From assembly GCA_019057865.1 (NCBI GenBank), contig JAHLWP010000018.1, forward strand, positions 1-64,000: DNA of 64,000 nt, written 5' to 3'. Each line of letters starts with the position of its first letter. Within the stretch, counting starts at the first letter, position 1. This document shows, piece by piece, positions 46,202-54,548 of this stretch. The notes under the pieces were generated by a model. It was not told where the DNA came from. It saw only the letters and a list, made by a program, of their open reading frames with translations, and ran no database searches. Origin of the DNA: Promethearchaeota archaeon (GTDB lineage: Archaea > Asgardarchaeota > Lokiarchaeia > Sigyniarchaeales > SOKP01). The translations under genes and the position numbers were made by a program.

Positions 46202-47260
46202 AACCAAAAATTATTAATGAAAAATGAAATAGGGAAGCTTTATATTGAATTGGGGGAAGAATATAGTTTCTATGCTCCAATAAAGGAAAAGGGAAATTTA
46301 GTGTTTAAAAAAATCTTAAATCCTGATGATATTATATTAGATTACTTTAATTCAAAAGTTCCACCAAAAGAAATCTTGTTTCCAAAAACGGAAGTATTAT
46401 TCGAATATAAAACTGATGGAAAAGAGGTAACGGAGATTATTGAAAGAAAAGATTTAGACAAGAAGAACATCATTTTTGGAATTAGACCATGTGATGCTCA
46501 TGCATTTGTGCTTATGGAAAACTTTTTTGCATTGGGGGATTATCAAGATGAGATCTTTTTGAAGAAAAGAGAAAATTCTATCATAATTGGAGTTGGTTGT
46601 AATAATCCGAAGAACACCTGTTTTTGCACCTCAGTAGAAGGTCACCCTTTTCAAAAAGATGATATGGATATCTTTTTGGTAGATTTAGGTGAAAAATATT
46701 TAGTTGAGGCAATAAGTGAAAAAGGTAGAGATTTAATGAATAAATTACCATGGCTGAAGAATGCTACTAAAAAGGATATTCAAAAAGCCACAGAATTATC
46801 TAAACAAGCAGAAGAATCCATTGTAACTAAATTAGATTTAAAAGATATTGAAAAAGTTCTTGATCCTAATTTTGATCATCCAATATGGAGAGAAGTCAGT
46901 GAAATTTGTATAGGATGCGGTACATGTTCTTTCTTATGTCCAACATGTACCTGTTTTGATGTTATTGATGATAATGATCAATACAATAATCGAGGTAGAA
47001 GAATTAGAATTTGGGATACTTGCCAATTCTGTCTATATTCACTTCATACAAGTGGTCATAATCCTCGAGATAGCTGTATTGAACGCTGTAGAAATCGAAT
47101 TTTACATAAATTTTGCTATTATCCTGAGAATTATAACACATTAGGTTGTGTTGGATGTGGTCGGTGTATTCAACTGTGCCCTGTTAATAATGATCTTAGA
47201 ACAATTATTGAAAAAATTAAGAAAATTGAACAAAAAAAGGAGGAGAAAATAAGTGCCTAA
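46199..47260 (+). CDS. FlxB/AsrA/sulfhydrogenase-beta-like 2[4Fe-4S] subunit
   Basis: About 353 residues from the proposed ATA start, or 347 from ATG 46217. The N-terminal domain (FGIRPCDAHAFVLMENFF, GVGCNNPKNTCFCTS) is characteristic of anaerobic sulfite reductase A and sulfhydrogenase beta subunits. C-terminal clusters: CIGCGTCSFLCPTCTCF and CVGCGRCIQLCPV. It transfers electrons between the FAD/NAD(P)-binding subunit encoded next, with which it overlaps by 8 bp, and the rest of the complex. Confidence 0.82.
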   Translation: MNQKLLMKNEIGKLYIELGEEYSFYAPIKEKGNLVFKKILNPDDIILDYFNSKVPPKEILFPKTEVLFEYKTDGKEVTEIIERKDLDKKNIIFGIRPCDAHAFVLMENFFALGDYQDEIFLKKRENSIIIGVGCNNPKNTCFCTSVEGHPFQKDDMDIFLVDLGEKYLVEAISEKGRDLMNKLPWLKNATKKDIQKATELSKQAEESIVTKLDLKDIEKVLDPNFDHPIWREVSEICIGCGTCSFLCPTCTCFDVIDDNDQYNNRGRRIRIWDTCQFCLYSLHTSGHNPRDSCIERCRNRILHKFCYYPENYNTLGCVGCGRCIQLCPVNNDLRTIIEKIKKIEQKKEEKISA

Positions 47261-48092
47261 TCCGTATATCCCCTTGCTTACCGAAGTTAAAAATATTGTT
47301 TCGGAAAATGAAGTAAATGACATAAAAACTCTTGAATTGATATTTAAGAAAGAAGAAGATTTAAAAAGTTTTAAATACATTCCAGGACAATTTGCTGAAA
47401 TAAGCTTAATAGGAAAGGGGGAATGTCCTATTGGTATAGCCTCTTCGCCAACAGAAACAGGCTCAATCATGTTTACAATAAAAAAGATGGGAACTGTAAC
47501 TACAGGATTTCACTATTGTGATATGGGAGATATTGTAGGAGTAAGAGGTCCTTTAGGTAATGGCTGGCCAATTGAAGAAATGGAAGGCAAAAATATCATG
47601 GTCATCGGGGGCGGATTTGCATTTTCAACTTTGCGATCTCTAGTCGTGTATTTGCTAGATGAAAAATATAGAAACAATTATAAAGATATTACTGTGATTT
47701 ATGGCAATCGTGATTCTGGTGAAGTATTATATAGAGATATCCTTGAAGAATGGGAACAAAGAGAAGATATTAAAGTAGTTCTAACAATTGATCGCGAAGA
47801 GGAGGGATGGACCCGCGAAGTTGGATTTGTTGCGGCAATAGTTAAGAAGGTTGCTCCATCTCCTGATAACGCTATGGCGGTAGTCTGTGGGCCGCCCATA
47901 ATGATTAGGACTGCCGTGGCTGAATTGGTAAATCTAGGTTGGAAGGACGAGCAAATTTTAAATTCATTAGAGATGAGAATGAAGTGCGGAATTGGCAAAT
48001 GTGGAAGATGTAATATCGGTAATAAATTCGTCTGTATTGATGGACCAGTGTTCTCTCTGGCAGAGCTTAAAAAAATGCCAAATGAATATTAA
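47253..48092 (+). CDS. FlxA/AsrB/sulfhydrogenase-gamma-like FAD/NAD(P)-binding oxidoreductase
   Basis: A 279-residue ferredoxin-reductase-like flavoprotein. FAD domain: YIPGQFAEISL...PIGIASSPTETG. NAD(P) domain: IMVIGGGFAFSTLRSLV...VIYGNRDSGEVLYRDIL...VVCGPPIMI. C-terminal [2Fe-2S] motif: MKCGIGKCGRCNIG then FVCIDGPVF. It is the probable entry point for NAD(P)H, or its exit in the reverse direction. GTG start after GGAGG; overlaps the FlxB-like stop. NADH versus NADPH preference is not readable with confidence. Confidence 0.85.
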   Translation: MPNPYIPLLTEVKNIVSENEVNDIKTLELIFKKEEDLKSFKYIPGQFAEISLIGKGECPIGIASSPTETGSIMFTIKKMGTVTTGFHYCDMGDIVGVRGPLGNGWPIEEMEGKNIMVIGGGFAFSTLRSLVVYLLDEKYRNNYKDITVIYGNRDSGEVLYRDILEEWEQREDIKVVLTIDREEEGWTREVGFVAAIVKKVAPSPDNAMAVVCGPPIMIRTAVAELVNLGWKDEQILNSLEMRMKCGIGKCGRCNIGNKFVCIDGPVFSLAELKKMPNEY

Positions 48093-48134
48093 ACTAATTG
48101 ATTAAAGAGGAAAAAGAAAAGAGGTTAAAAAAAA

Positions 48135-49244
48135 ATGGTTGAAGAAGTTCTACCTAAATCTTTTGAAGATTTAATAAAAGATGTCCATGAACCAGGTATT
48201 TGTGGAGAATGTGGGGGATGTGTTAGCTTTTGCTCGGCTCATGAGATAAAAGCAATTGAGATGTCCGAAACAGGACCTCCAAGATATTATAATAAAGATA
48301 ATTGCCTAAAATGTGGGATTTGTTATTTAGTATGCCCTCAAACTCACATCTTAGATAATGAATTAAATGATAAGTATCATTATAAAGTATCTATTGGTAA
48401 TTGGACAAAAATTGCATCAAGTCAAGCCGCTTCAGAGGAAATTAGGAGAAATGCAACAGATGGTGGTGTTGTAACTGCGATTTTAATGTATTTATTAGAT
48501 AAGAACTTAATAAACGGAGCTATTGTCTCAAAAAGAGAAGGTCCATTTAATAGAGTTCCTTTCTTCGCTACAACGAAAGAGGAATTAATAGAAGCTGCAG
48601 GATCTCACTATGAAATCTCACAGGGAGTTGTAAGCTTAGAGAAATATAATTCATTTGTACCCTCGATCACAAAACTAAAAACAGTTGTGAGTTCTGATGC
48701 AATGAGCATTGCTGTTGTTGGTACACCATGTCAGATAAATTCTATTAGAAAGATGCAAGAATTAAGCATTTTACCTGCTCATATAGTAAAATATACATTT
48801 GGCTTATTTTGTAATTTAAATTTCTCATTTAACGCTGAAGCTCGTAAAAAATTAGAAAAGCGGTTTGATTTTTCTTTTGATGATGTAGAAAAATTAAATA
48901 TTAAGGAAAATTTGATCGTGCAGCTTAATGACGGTAAAACAAAAGATATTGATTTTAAGGATGTTCACGAATTTGCAAGACCTGCATGTTTTGCATGCCG
49001 GGACTTTTCTAATGTATACGCAGATATATCATTTGGAGGTTTAGGATCTAATGATGGATACACAACCGCGATAATTAGGACAAAAACAGGTGAAGAAATA
49101 TATAATAATGCTCTTAGAGAAGGATATATACAAGAACCTCCTGATCTAAATACTTCTGTTAAAAAATCAGAGATGCTTGCTAAAGTTATTAGTTTCGGAA
49201 AAAGAAAGTTCCAAAGGTATAAAGAAGCTTTAAAAGAAAGGTAA
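48135..49244 (+). CDS. FrhB/FdhB-like coenzyme F420 hydrogenase/dehydrogenase beta-type flavoprotein
   Basis: A 369-residue FrhB-family protein. N-terminal ferredoxin pair: CGECGGCVSFCSAHEI and CLKCGICYLVCPQT. FrhB N-domain: NATDGGVVTAILMYLLD. FrhB C-domain: VVGTPCQINSIRKM then CNLNFSF, and FARPACFACRDFSNVYADISFGGLGS. FrhB proteins bind FAD and reduce or oxidise F420, but many orphan members act on ferredoxin or other partners. Last gene of the first operon, followed by T10. Its last ~32 codons are repeated as a remnant at 62462. Confidence 0.87.
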   Translation: MVEEVLPKSFEDLIKDVHEPGICGECGGCVSFCSAHEIKAIEMSETGPPRYYNKDNCLKCGICYLVCPQTHILDNELNDKYHYKVSIGNWTKIASSQAASEEIRRNATDGGVVTAILMYLLDKNLINGAIVSKREGPFNRVPFFATTKEELIEAAGSHYEISQGVVSLEKYNSFVPSITKLKTVVSSDAMSIAVVGTPCQINSIRKMQELSILPAHIVKYTFGLFCNLNFSFNAEARKKLEKRFDFSFDDVEKLNIKENLIVQLNDGKTKDIDFKDVHEFARPACFACRDFSNVYADISFGGLGSNDGYTTAIIRTKTGEEIYNNALREGYIQEPPDLNTSVKKSEMLAKVISFGKRKFQRYKEALKER

Positions 49245-49252
49245 TAATCTAA

Positions 49253-49262
49253 TTTTTTTTTT
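49253..49262 (+). terminator. T10 tract, probable archaeal terminator of the first Hdr operon
   Basis: Ten consecutive T start 9 bp after the FrhB-like stop codon and are followed by more T-rich sequence. Archaeal RNA polymerase terminates at such U-tracts without a hairpin. It marks the boundary between the two Hdr operons. Confidence 0.55.
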
Positions 49263-49797
49263 ATTTAGATGATTGTTTCTATAAAAATTCGTATTCTAAA
49301 TTGAGATTAAGGAAATAAAATTGATAGGTTTTGTTCAAAAGGCAACTAATTTCAGATAAGATCGATTTTTTTTATACAATTTTGTAACCTTATAATTATT
49401 CTGATATATTAAATCTTAGATTTTTTATGTTATCTGTCGGATATATTACAAATTTCATTATCACAATTTTGTTTTAGATAAAATTTGTACATTATTGTCT
49501 ATCGGAAAGGATGATTTTTTCATAATTTTTTTTTATTTTCGATAATATAATTTTAATTTATGGTCGCTTTTGAGCATTTTGTTCCTTTGTGATCGCCTTT
49601 TTCATACAAGTTTCTCGGATGCAGCATTTTTTGGATTAAAAACGTTCGATTCTGAAAATTGAATAGTGTATTTATGATCGAGATCGATCATTTCATTTAA
49701 ATAGGTAATTTTCTTATAAAATTACAGTATAAAAAAAAAAAAAATTACATTAGAATTTATTTTTGAGGATTATTTTTAGCGATAATGAAAGTTTTAA
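49263..49797. other. 535-bp intergenic region between the two Hdr operons
   Basis: The longest gene-free stretch inside the Hdr block. It holds T-rich tracts, scattered TCGGATATAT-like and GATCG motifs, one inverted repeat (49674-49691) and an A14 run at about 49732-49745. No ORF, tRNA or repeat array recognised. A GTTCGATTC at about 49644 resembles a tRNA T-loop but has no stem. Confidence 0.5.
49674..49691. promoter_or_regulatory. palindrome ATGATCG-AGAT-CGATCAT, candidate operator of the second Hdr operon
   Basis: A perfect seven-base inverted repeat with a four-base spacer, about 118 bp upstream of the HdrD-like start. Its size and symmetry fit a dimeric HTH regulator site. GC content is higher than the surroundings. 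No second copy is seen upstream of hdrC. Confidence 0.4.
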
Positions 49798-49811
49798 GGT
49801 GATATATTATA
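49798..49811 (+). promoter_or_regulatory. ribosome-binding site GGTGA plus six bases plus ATA start
   Basis: AAGGTGAT at 49796-49803, then ATA at 49809-49811 opening the frame of the HdrD-like protein (ATT at 49806 is also in frame but only three bases from GGTGA). No ATG/GTG/TTG exists in this frame between the TGA at 49800 and ATG 49926, and starting at 49926 would delete two cluster cysteines. Confidence 0.65.
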
Positions 49812-51065
49812 TCAGGAAATGAAATCGAAAAGTTAATCAAGAGTTCTGATTTAGATAGATCCTTTATTAAATCTCTATCCAAAATTGAGGGAGCAAAAAG
49901 TATATTAGCTTGTTTTCAATGTGGAATGTGCTCATCAAGCTGTCCTATTGAAGAGCAATTTCCTTTAAGTCCAGATGATTTAACTAAAATAGCTGCAATT
50001 GGTGCGAAAAACAAGATTTTAAGAGAAAATGTCCTTAGATATTGCTTAACTTGCCGAACTTGTCAAGAATATTGCCCACAAGGTGTTGATTTTATTGAAT
50101 TCATTAAAGCAGCTAGAAGGTTATTAGTAGACAAGGGTATGAAATATGAGGAGACTCATGATGGGATATTAACTCTTCTAAATGAAATACAAGCAAAACA
50201 ATCATCAGGCTTAATATTACCCTCTGATTTAATACCAGAGGGATCTCAAATATCTAGAAAGGGTAAGATAGCATATTTTATTGGATGCTTACCAATTCTG
50301 GATGTTGTTTTTAATAATTTAGACTTAAATTTGCAAGGAATTGCGCAAAATGGAATAAAGATCATGAATGAGGTACTCGAAAAGCCACCAATAATTCTTG
50401 GAAATATGAAATGTTGTGGACATGATGCCCTTTGGAAGGGACATTTTGAGACTTTTAAAAAATTGGCAGAATATAATGTGAACGAAATCAATAAGTTAGG
50501 TATTGAAACTATCATTACAACATGTGCAGAATGTTATAGAACGTTAAAATTAGATTATCCGAAATATATTGAAAATGCCAATTTTAAGGTCATTCACCTT
50601 ACAGAATTGATTGCTGATGAAGTTGAAAGTGGTCAATTTGAATTTTTAGACTCTCCTAATCGGGCAGTTACATATCATGATCCTTGCAGATTAGGAAGGC
50701 ACATGAAAGTTTATTCACCTCCTAGAAAAATCCTTAATTCAATGGAAGAACACGGGATCATATTTAATGAAATGCCAAGATCCAAGGAAAATTCTGTTTG
50801 CTGTGGAGTAAGTTGCTTTATAAATTGTAATGATCTATCAAAGGCTTTACAGCTCGATAGAATAAAAGAAGCAAAAAAGGTTGCAGATTTATTAGTAACC
50901 TCTTGTCCAAAATGCCAAATTCATTATAATTGTATGCTTCAAGAGAAAAAAGAAAAAATTTCTGATGAAATAAAGTTAGAAATTACAGATATAACAAATT
51001 TAATAGCTAATATGATGGGTTTTTCAGAAGAGAAAAAAGATGAAGTATTATTAGCCTCCCCTTAA
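49809..51065 (+). CDS. hdrD: HdrD-like protein (HdrC-HdrB fusion), probable ATA start
   Basis: About 418 residues from ATA 49809. HdrC part: CFQCGMCSSSCP (residues 35-46) and CLTCRTCQEYCPQGVD. HdrB part: FIGCLP, MKCCGHDALWKGH, TTCAECYRTL, then YHDPCRLGRH, SVCCGVSCFINCND and TSCPKCQIHYNC. ATG 49926 encodes the Met inside CGMC and would lose the first two Cys ligands, so initiation must be upstream. It is the catalytic-type partner for the second set of HdrA-like proteins. No membrane HdrE is present, so it is probably cytosolic. Confidence 0.82.
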   Translation: MSGNEIEKLIKSSDLDRSFIKSLSKIEGAKSILACFQCGMCSSSCPIEEQFPLSPDDLTKIAAIGAKNKILRENVLRYCLTCRTCQEYCPQGVDFIEFIKAARRLLVDKGMKYEETHDGILTLLNEIQAKQSSGLILPSDLIPEGSQISRKGKIAYFIGCLPILDVVFNNLDLNLQGIAQNGIKIMNEVLEKPPIILGNMKCCGHDALWKGHFETFKKLAEYNVNEINKLGIETIITTCAECYRTLKLDYPKYIENANFKVIHLTELIADEVESGQFEFLDSPNRAVTYHDPCRLGRHMKVYSPPRKILNSMEEHGIIFNEMPRSKENSVCCGVSCFINCNDLSKALQLDRIKEAKKVADLLVTSCPKCQIHYNCMLQEKKEKISDEIKLEITDITNLIANMMGFSEEKKDEVLLASP

Positions 51066-51089
51066 AGTACTTAAGAAGGTTGTAATTAA

Positions 51090-52820
51090 ATGTCTAATAA
51101 AGAAGAAAATAAAGAAGAATCTGTAAGGATTGGAACTTTTATTTGTCTATGTGGCTCAAAAATAGGAAGTGTCATAGATTGTAAATTACTCGCGGATTTT
51201 GCGAAGACATTTCCTGATGTAATATATTCTGAAGATAATTTATTTGCTTGCTCAGAATCAGGGTTAGCTAGTATTAAAAACGCAATTGAAAAATATAATT
51301 TAGAGAGAGTTGTAATAGCAGCCTGTACTCCAAGCACACATGAAAGTCTTTTTCAGAATACAATCCGAGAATCAGGAATAAATCCATATTTATTTGCATT
51401 AGTAAATATTCGTGACCAATGTGCTTGGGCGCATATGTCTGAACCTGAAAAAGCGATGGAAAAAGCAAAAGAGTTAATCGCATTAAACGTTTCAAGAGTT
51501 AAGCTTCTGGAACCTATCTATGAAACAACTGTAGATATCTGCCATTCTGCGTTAGTAATAGGTGGGGGAATAGCCGGACTAACAGCGGCACTTAGTTTAG
51601 GTAACCAGGGATTTAACTCATGTATTATTGAAAGAGAAAAAGAACTTGGGGGATTAGTTAGAAAGATTCACTATATTTTAGGAACTGGAGATCCTCAAGA
51701 ATATCTTAAAAGTCTAATTGAACAGGTTAAAAATCATAAAAGGATTAAAATTTTTACAAATGTTAAGATAGAAGAAATAAATGGATTCATCGGAAATTTC
51801 TCAACATTAATAAAATATAATGGTCGAAAAAAAGAACTTGAGTCTGGAGTAATTATAGTTGCAACCGGAGGAAGAGAGTACAAGCCGAGAGAATTTTTAT
51901 ATGGTACGGATGAAAGAATCATAACACAGTTGGAATTAGAACAAAAAATTGTAGCCGATCAAGTAAAAGGACAAACAATAGCAATGATACAGTGTGTCGG
52001 ATCTAGAAATGAAGAAAGACCAAATTGTAGCAGAATTTGTTGTGTAGAAGCAATTAAAAATGCTTTAAAATTAAAAGAAAAAAACCCTAGACTAAATGTT
52101 TGCATTTTAAATAGAGATATTCATACCTATGGTTTTAAAGAAGATTATTATAACGAAGCAAGAGAAAAAGGAGTAATTTTTATTCAATTTGATGAAAATT
52201 TTGAACCAATAGTTAATATCAAAACTAATAAATTGACGATTACTGTAAAAGATGTGTTATTAAATGAGCGTGTAACCCTTAAAACAGATCTTATTGCTTT
52301 AAGCTCTGCTTTTCTTCCCTCAGAAAATATGGAGCTTTCTAAAATGTTAAAAGTACCACTTGATAAAAACGGATTTTTCTTAGAAGCTCATGTTAAACTA
52401 CGTCCACTTGATTTCGCAACTAGCGGAATATTCTTATGTGGCGCAGCACAATGGCCAAAATTCATTGATGAAACAATTTCACAAGCATTAGGAGCTGCCT
52501 CTAGAGCGGGCACTATTTTATCAAAAGAAAAAATAAATATTGTCGGCTCTGTTGCAGAAATCGATGAGGATATGTGCATTGGTTGCGGTAATTGTAGGGA
52601 TTTATGCGCCTATAATGCAATAGAAATTGGTGAAAGGCAATCAGAGTATAAAGCAGAAGATATAATACAAGAACCTATAGTAGAGTTAACTTGGTATAAA
52701 TCTAAGGTTCTTCAAGCTTTTTGTAAAGGCTGTGGAGCGTGTATTGACGTATGTCCTGTTGGAGCCTTGTCTTTAAAGCATTTTACTTTTCAACAAATTT
52801 CAAATAATTTTACTAAATAA
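51090..52820 (+). CDS. hdrA: HdrA C-terminal-half flavoprotein paralogue with 2[4Fe-4S]
   Basis: A 576-residue HdrA2 second-half protein with no N-terminal classical HdrA domain. N-domain: IGTFICLCGSKIGSVIDCKLL, FACSESG and AACTPSTHESLF. Note CLCG instead of the usual CHCG, and ACSESG and PSTHE instead of TCSENG and PRTHE. FAD motif: VIGGGIAGLTAALSLG. Then CVGSRNEERPNCSRICC and C-terminal CIGCGNCRDLCAYNAI and CKGCGACIDVCPVGAL. Its closest relative in the window is the second half of the 55310 gene. Starts 24 bp after the HdrD-like stop. Confidence 0.88.
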   Translation: MSNKEENKEESVRIGTFICLCGSKIGSVIDCKLLADFAKTFPDVIYSEDNLFACSESGLASIKNAIEKYNLERVVIAACTPSTHESLFQNTIRESGINPYLFALVNIRDQCAWAHMSEPEKAMEKAKELIALNVSRVKLLEPIYETTVDICHSALVIGGGIAGLTAALSLGNQGFNSCIIEREKELGGLVRKIHYILGTGDPQEYLKSLIEQVKNHKRIKIFTNVKIEEINGFIGNFSTLIKYNGRKKELESGVIIVATGGREYKPREFLYGTDERIITQLELEQKIVADQVKGQTIAMIQCVGSRNEERPNCSRICCVEAIKNALKLKEKNPRLNVCILNRDIHTYGFKEDYYNEAREKGVIFIQFDENFEPIVNIKTNKLTITVKDVLLNERVTLKTDLIALSSAFLPSENMELSKMLKVPLDKNGFFLEAHVKLRPLDFATSGIFLCGAAQWPKFIDETISQALGAASRAGTILSKEKINIVGSVAEIDEDMCIGCGNCRDLCAYNAIEIGERQSEYKAEDIIQEPIVELTWYKSKVLQAFCKGCGACIDVCPVGALSLKHFTFQQISNNFTK

Positions 52821-52841
52821 AAAAAAGAGGATAAGCTTAAA

Positions 52842-54527
52842 ATGTTAGAAGAAGGAAAGAATGAAAAAGAGATTAGAGTAGGAGTATTTGTTTGTCATTG
52901 TGGTTCTAATATCGGCGGAGTGATTGATTGTAAGAAACTCGCTAAATATGCGAAGAAATTACCTAATGTGGTTTATACTGAAGATAATCTTTACACATGC
53001 TCTGAAAATGGATTAGCCAGCATTAAGAAGGCAATAAAAGAGTATAATTTAAATCGGATAGTTGTAGCATCATGTACTCCAAGAACTCATGAACCTTTGT
53101 TTCGCGAATGTATCTCAGAAGCAGGATTAAATCCCTACCTTTTCAATTTTGTCAATATTAGAGAACAATGTTCATGGGTTCATAGGCAATATCCTAATGA
53201 AGCCTATGAGAAGGCAAAAGATCTAATTAGCATGGGAGTGGCTAAAGCCACAAAATTAGAACCTTTGGAAATGATTACAATAAAAATTAATCCTAATGCT
53301 TTAGTAATTGGTGGTGGAATTTGCGGAATGAGTGCTGCACTTAATTTAAGTAGACAGGGATTTAAAACTTATCTTATTGAAAAGGAGAATGAATTAGGTG
53401 GAAGGTTAAATACACTTTATAAACTATTTCCACATGACACCGAGGCTTTAGAGCTAATAAAGGATATTAAAAATAAAGTTCAAAAAGCTAGGAATTTAGA
53501 AGTTTATACAACAACAAGAATAAAAAATATTGATGGATTTGTGGGGAATTACGATATAGAAATTGTACAGAATGGTAAAATTATCAATTTAACAGTAGGA
53601 GCGATAATCGTTGCTGTAGGTTCTTCGACACTTACACCTGAAGGCATGTTTGGATATGATGGCAAAATAAGAATAACTCAGTACGAATTGGAAGCAAAAC
53701 TAAGAAGAAATGAAATAGATGCAAATAATGTTATAATGATACAATGCGTGGGATCTCGGAATGATGAGAGACCTTATTGTTCAAGCATTTGCTGCATGAC
53801 AGCTATAAAGAATGCGCTAATTATCAAAGAAAGAAATCCAATTTCAAATATTACGATATTATTTAGAGATTTATACTCTCCCGGGACTAATTATGAAAAA
53901 TATTATAGAAACGCAAGAGAAAAAGGAATACTCTTTATAAAATACAAACCTGATAAATTGCCTTCTGTAGAAGAAAATCAAATAAAGGTATTTAATGAAT
54001 ACATTGGAGATCATATAATAATTCCTTATGATTTATTGGTATTATCAACTCCATTAGTTGCCAATGAAGATAATAAGGAACTTGCGCAAAAATTAAAAGT
54101 ACCATTGGAAGCCAACAATTTCTTCTTAGAAGCCCACGTAAAGTTACGCCCTAATGATTTTGCGACAGATGGAGTATATGTAGGTGGCTCAGCAAAATGG
54201 CCTGTGGACGTCTCAGAAACTATAACTCAAGGTTATGCAGCAGCAGCTAGGGCGAGTACGATTTTGTCTCATGAGACGATTAAAGTAGAGGGTGCTATTG
54301 CTACTGTAGATCCTGAAAAATGCATAGGATGCGGATCCTGCGAAATGATCTGTCCATTTAATGCTATACAAATAGAAAGGATGGAATTGGGGTTAAAAGC
54401 CACCATTTTTTCAGCTGTTTGTAAGGGCTGTGGAGTTTGTGGTGCAAGTTGTCCTTTAAATGCAATTTCTATGAAACATTTTATGGACCTTCAAATATAT
54501 GAACAAATATATGCATTATCAGAATGA
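52842..54527 (+). CDS. hdrA: HdrA C-terminal-half flavoprotein paralogue (close copy of the 39235 gene)
   Basis: A 561-residue near-copy of the protein at 39235: same VGVFVCHCGSNIGG start, second FAD motif (VIGGGICGMSAALNLS) and CVGSRNDERPYCSSICC. The C-terminal ferredoxin differs (CIGCGSCEMICPFNAI and CKGCGVCGASCP). Two DNA blocks (53613-53664 and 53748-53818) are identical to 39994-40045 and 40129-40199 although flanking DNA has diverged. There is no adjacent N-terminal half, unlike at 37921. Confidence 0.88.
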   Translation: MLEEGKNEKEIRVGVFVCHCGSNIGGVIDCKKLAKYAKKLPNVVYTEDNLYTCSENGLASIKKAIKEYNLNRIVVASCTPRTHEPLFRECISEAGLNPYLFNFVNIREQCSWVHRQYPNEAYEKAKDLISMGVAKATKLEPLEMITIKINPNALVIGGGICGMSAALNLSRQGFKTYLIEKENELGGRLNTLYKLFPHDTEALELIKDIKNKVQKARNLEVYTTTRIKNIDGFVGNYDIEIVQNGKIINLTVGAIIVAVGSSTLTPEGMFGYDGKIRITQYELEAKLRRNEIDANNVIMIQCVGSRNDERPYCSSICCMTAIKNALIIKERNPISNITILFRDLYSPGTNYEKYYRNAREKGILFIKYKPDKLPSVEENQIKVFNEYIGDHIIIPYDLLVLSTPLVANEDNKELAQKLKVPLEANNFFLEAHVKLRPNDFATDGVYVGGSAKWPVDVSETITQGYAAAARASTILSHETIKVEGAIATVDPEKCIGCGSCEMICPFNAIQIERMELGLKATIFSAVCKGCGVCGASCPLNAISMKHFMDLQIYEQIYALSE

Positions 54528-54548
54528 TTATTGGAGAAAGGTGTTCAA

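Noticed and set aside
49640..49660. GTTCGATTC resembling a tRNA T-loop
   Set aside because: Flanking bases do not pair into a T-stem and no anticodon or acceptor arm can be built.
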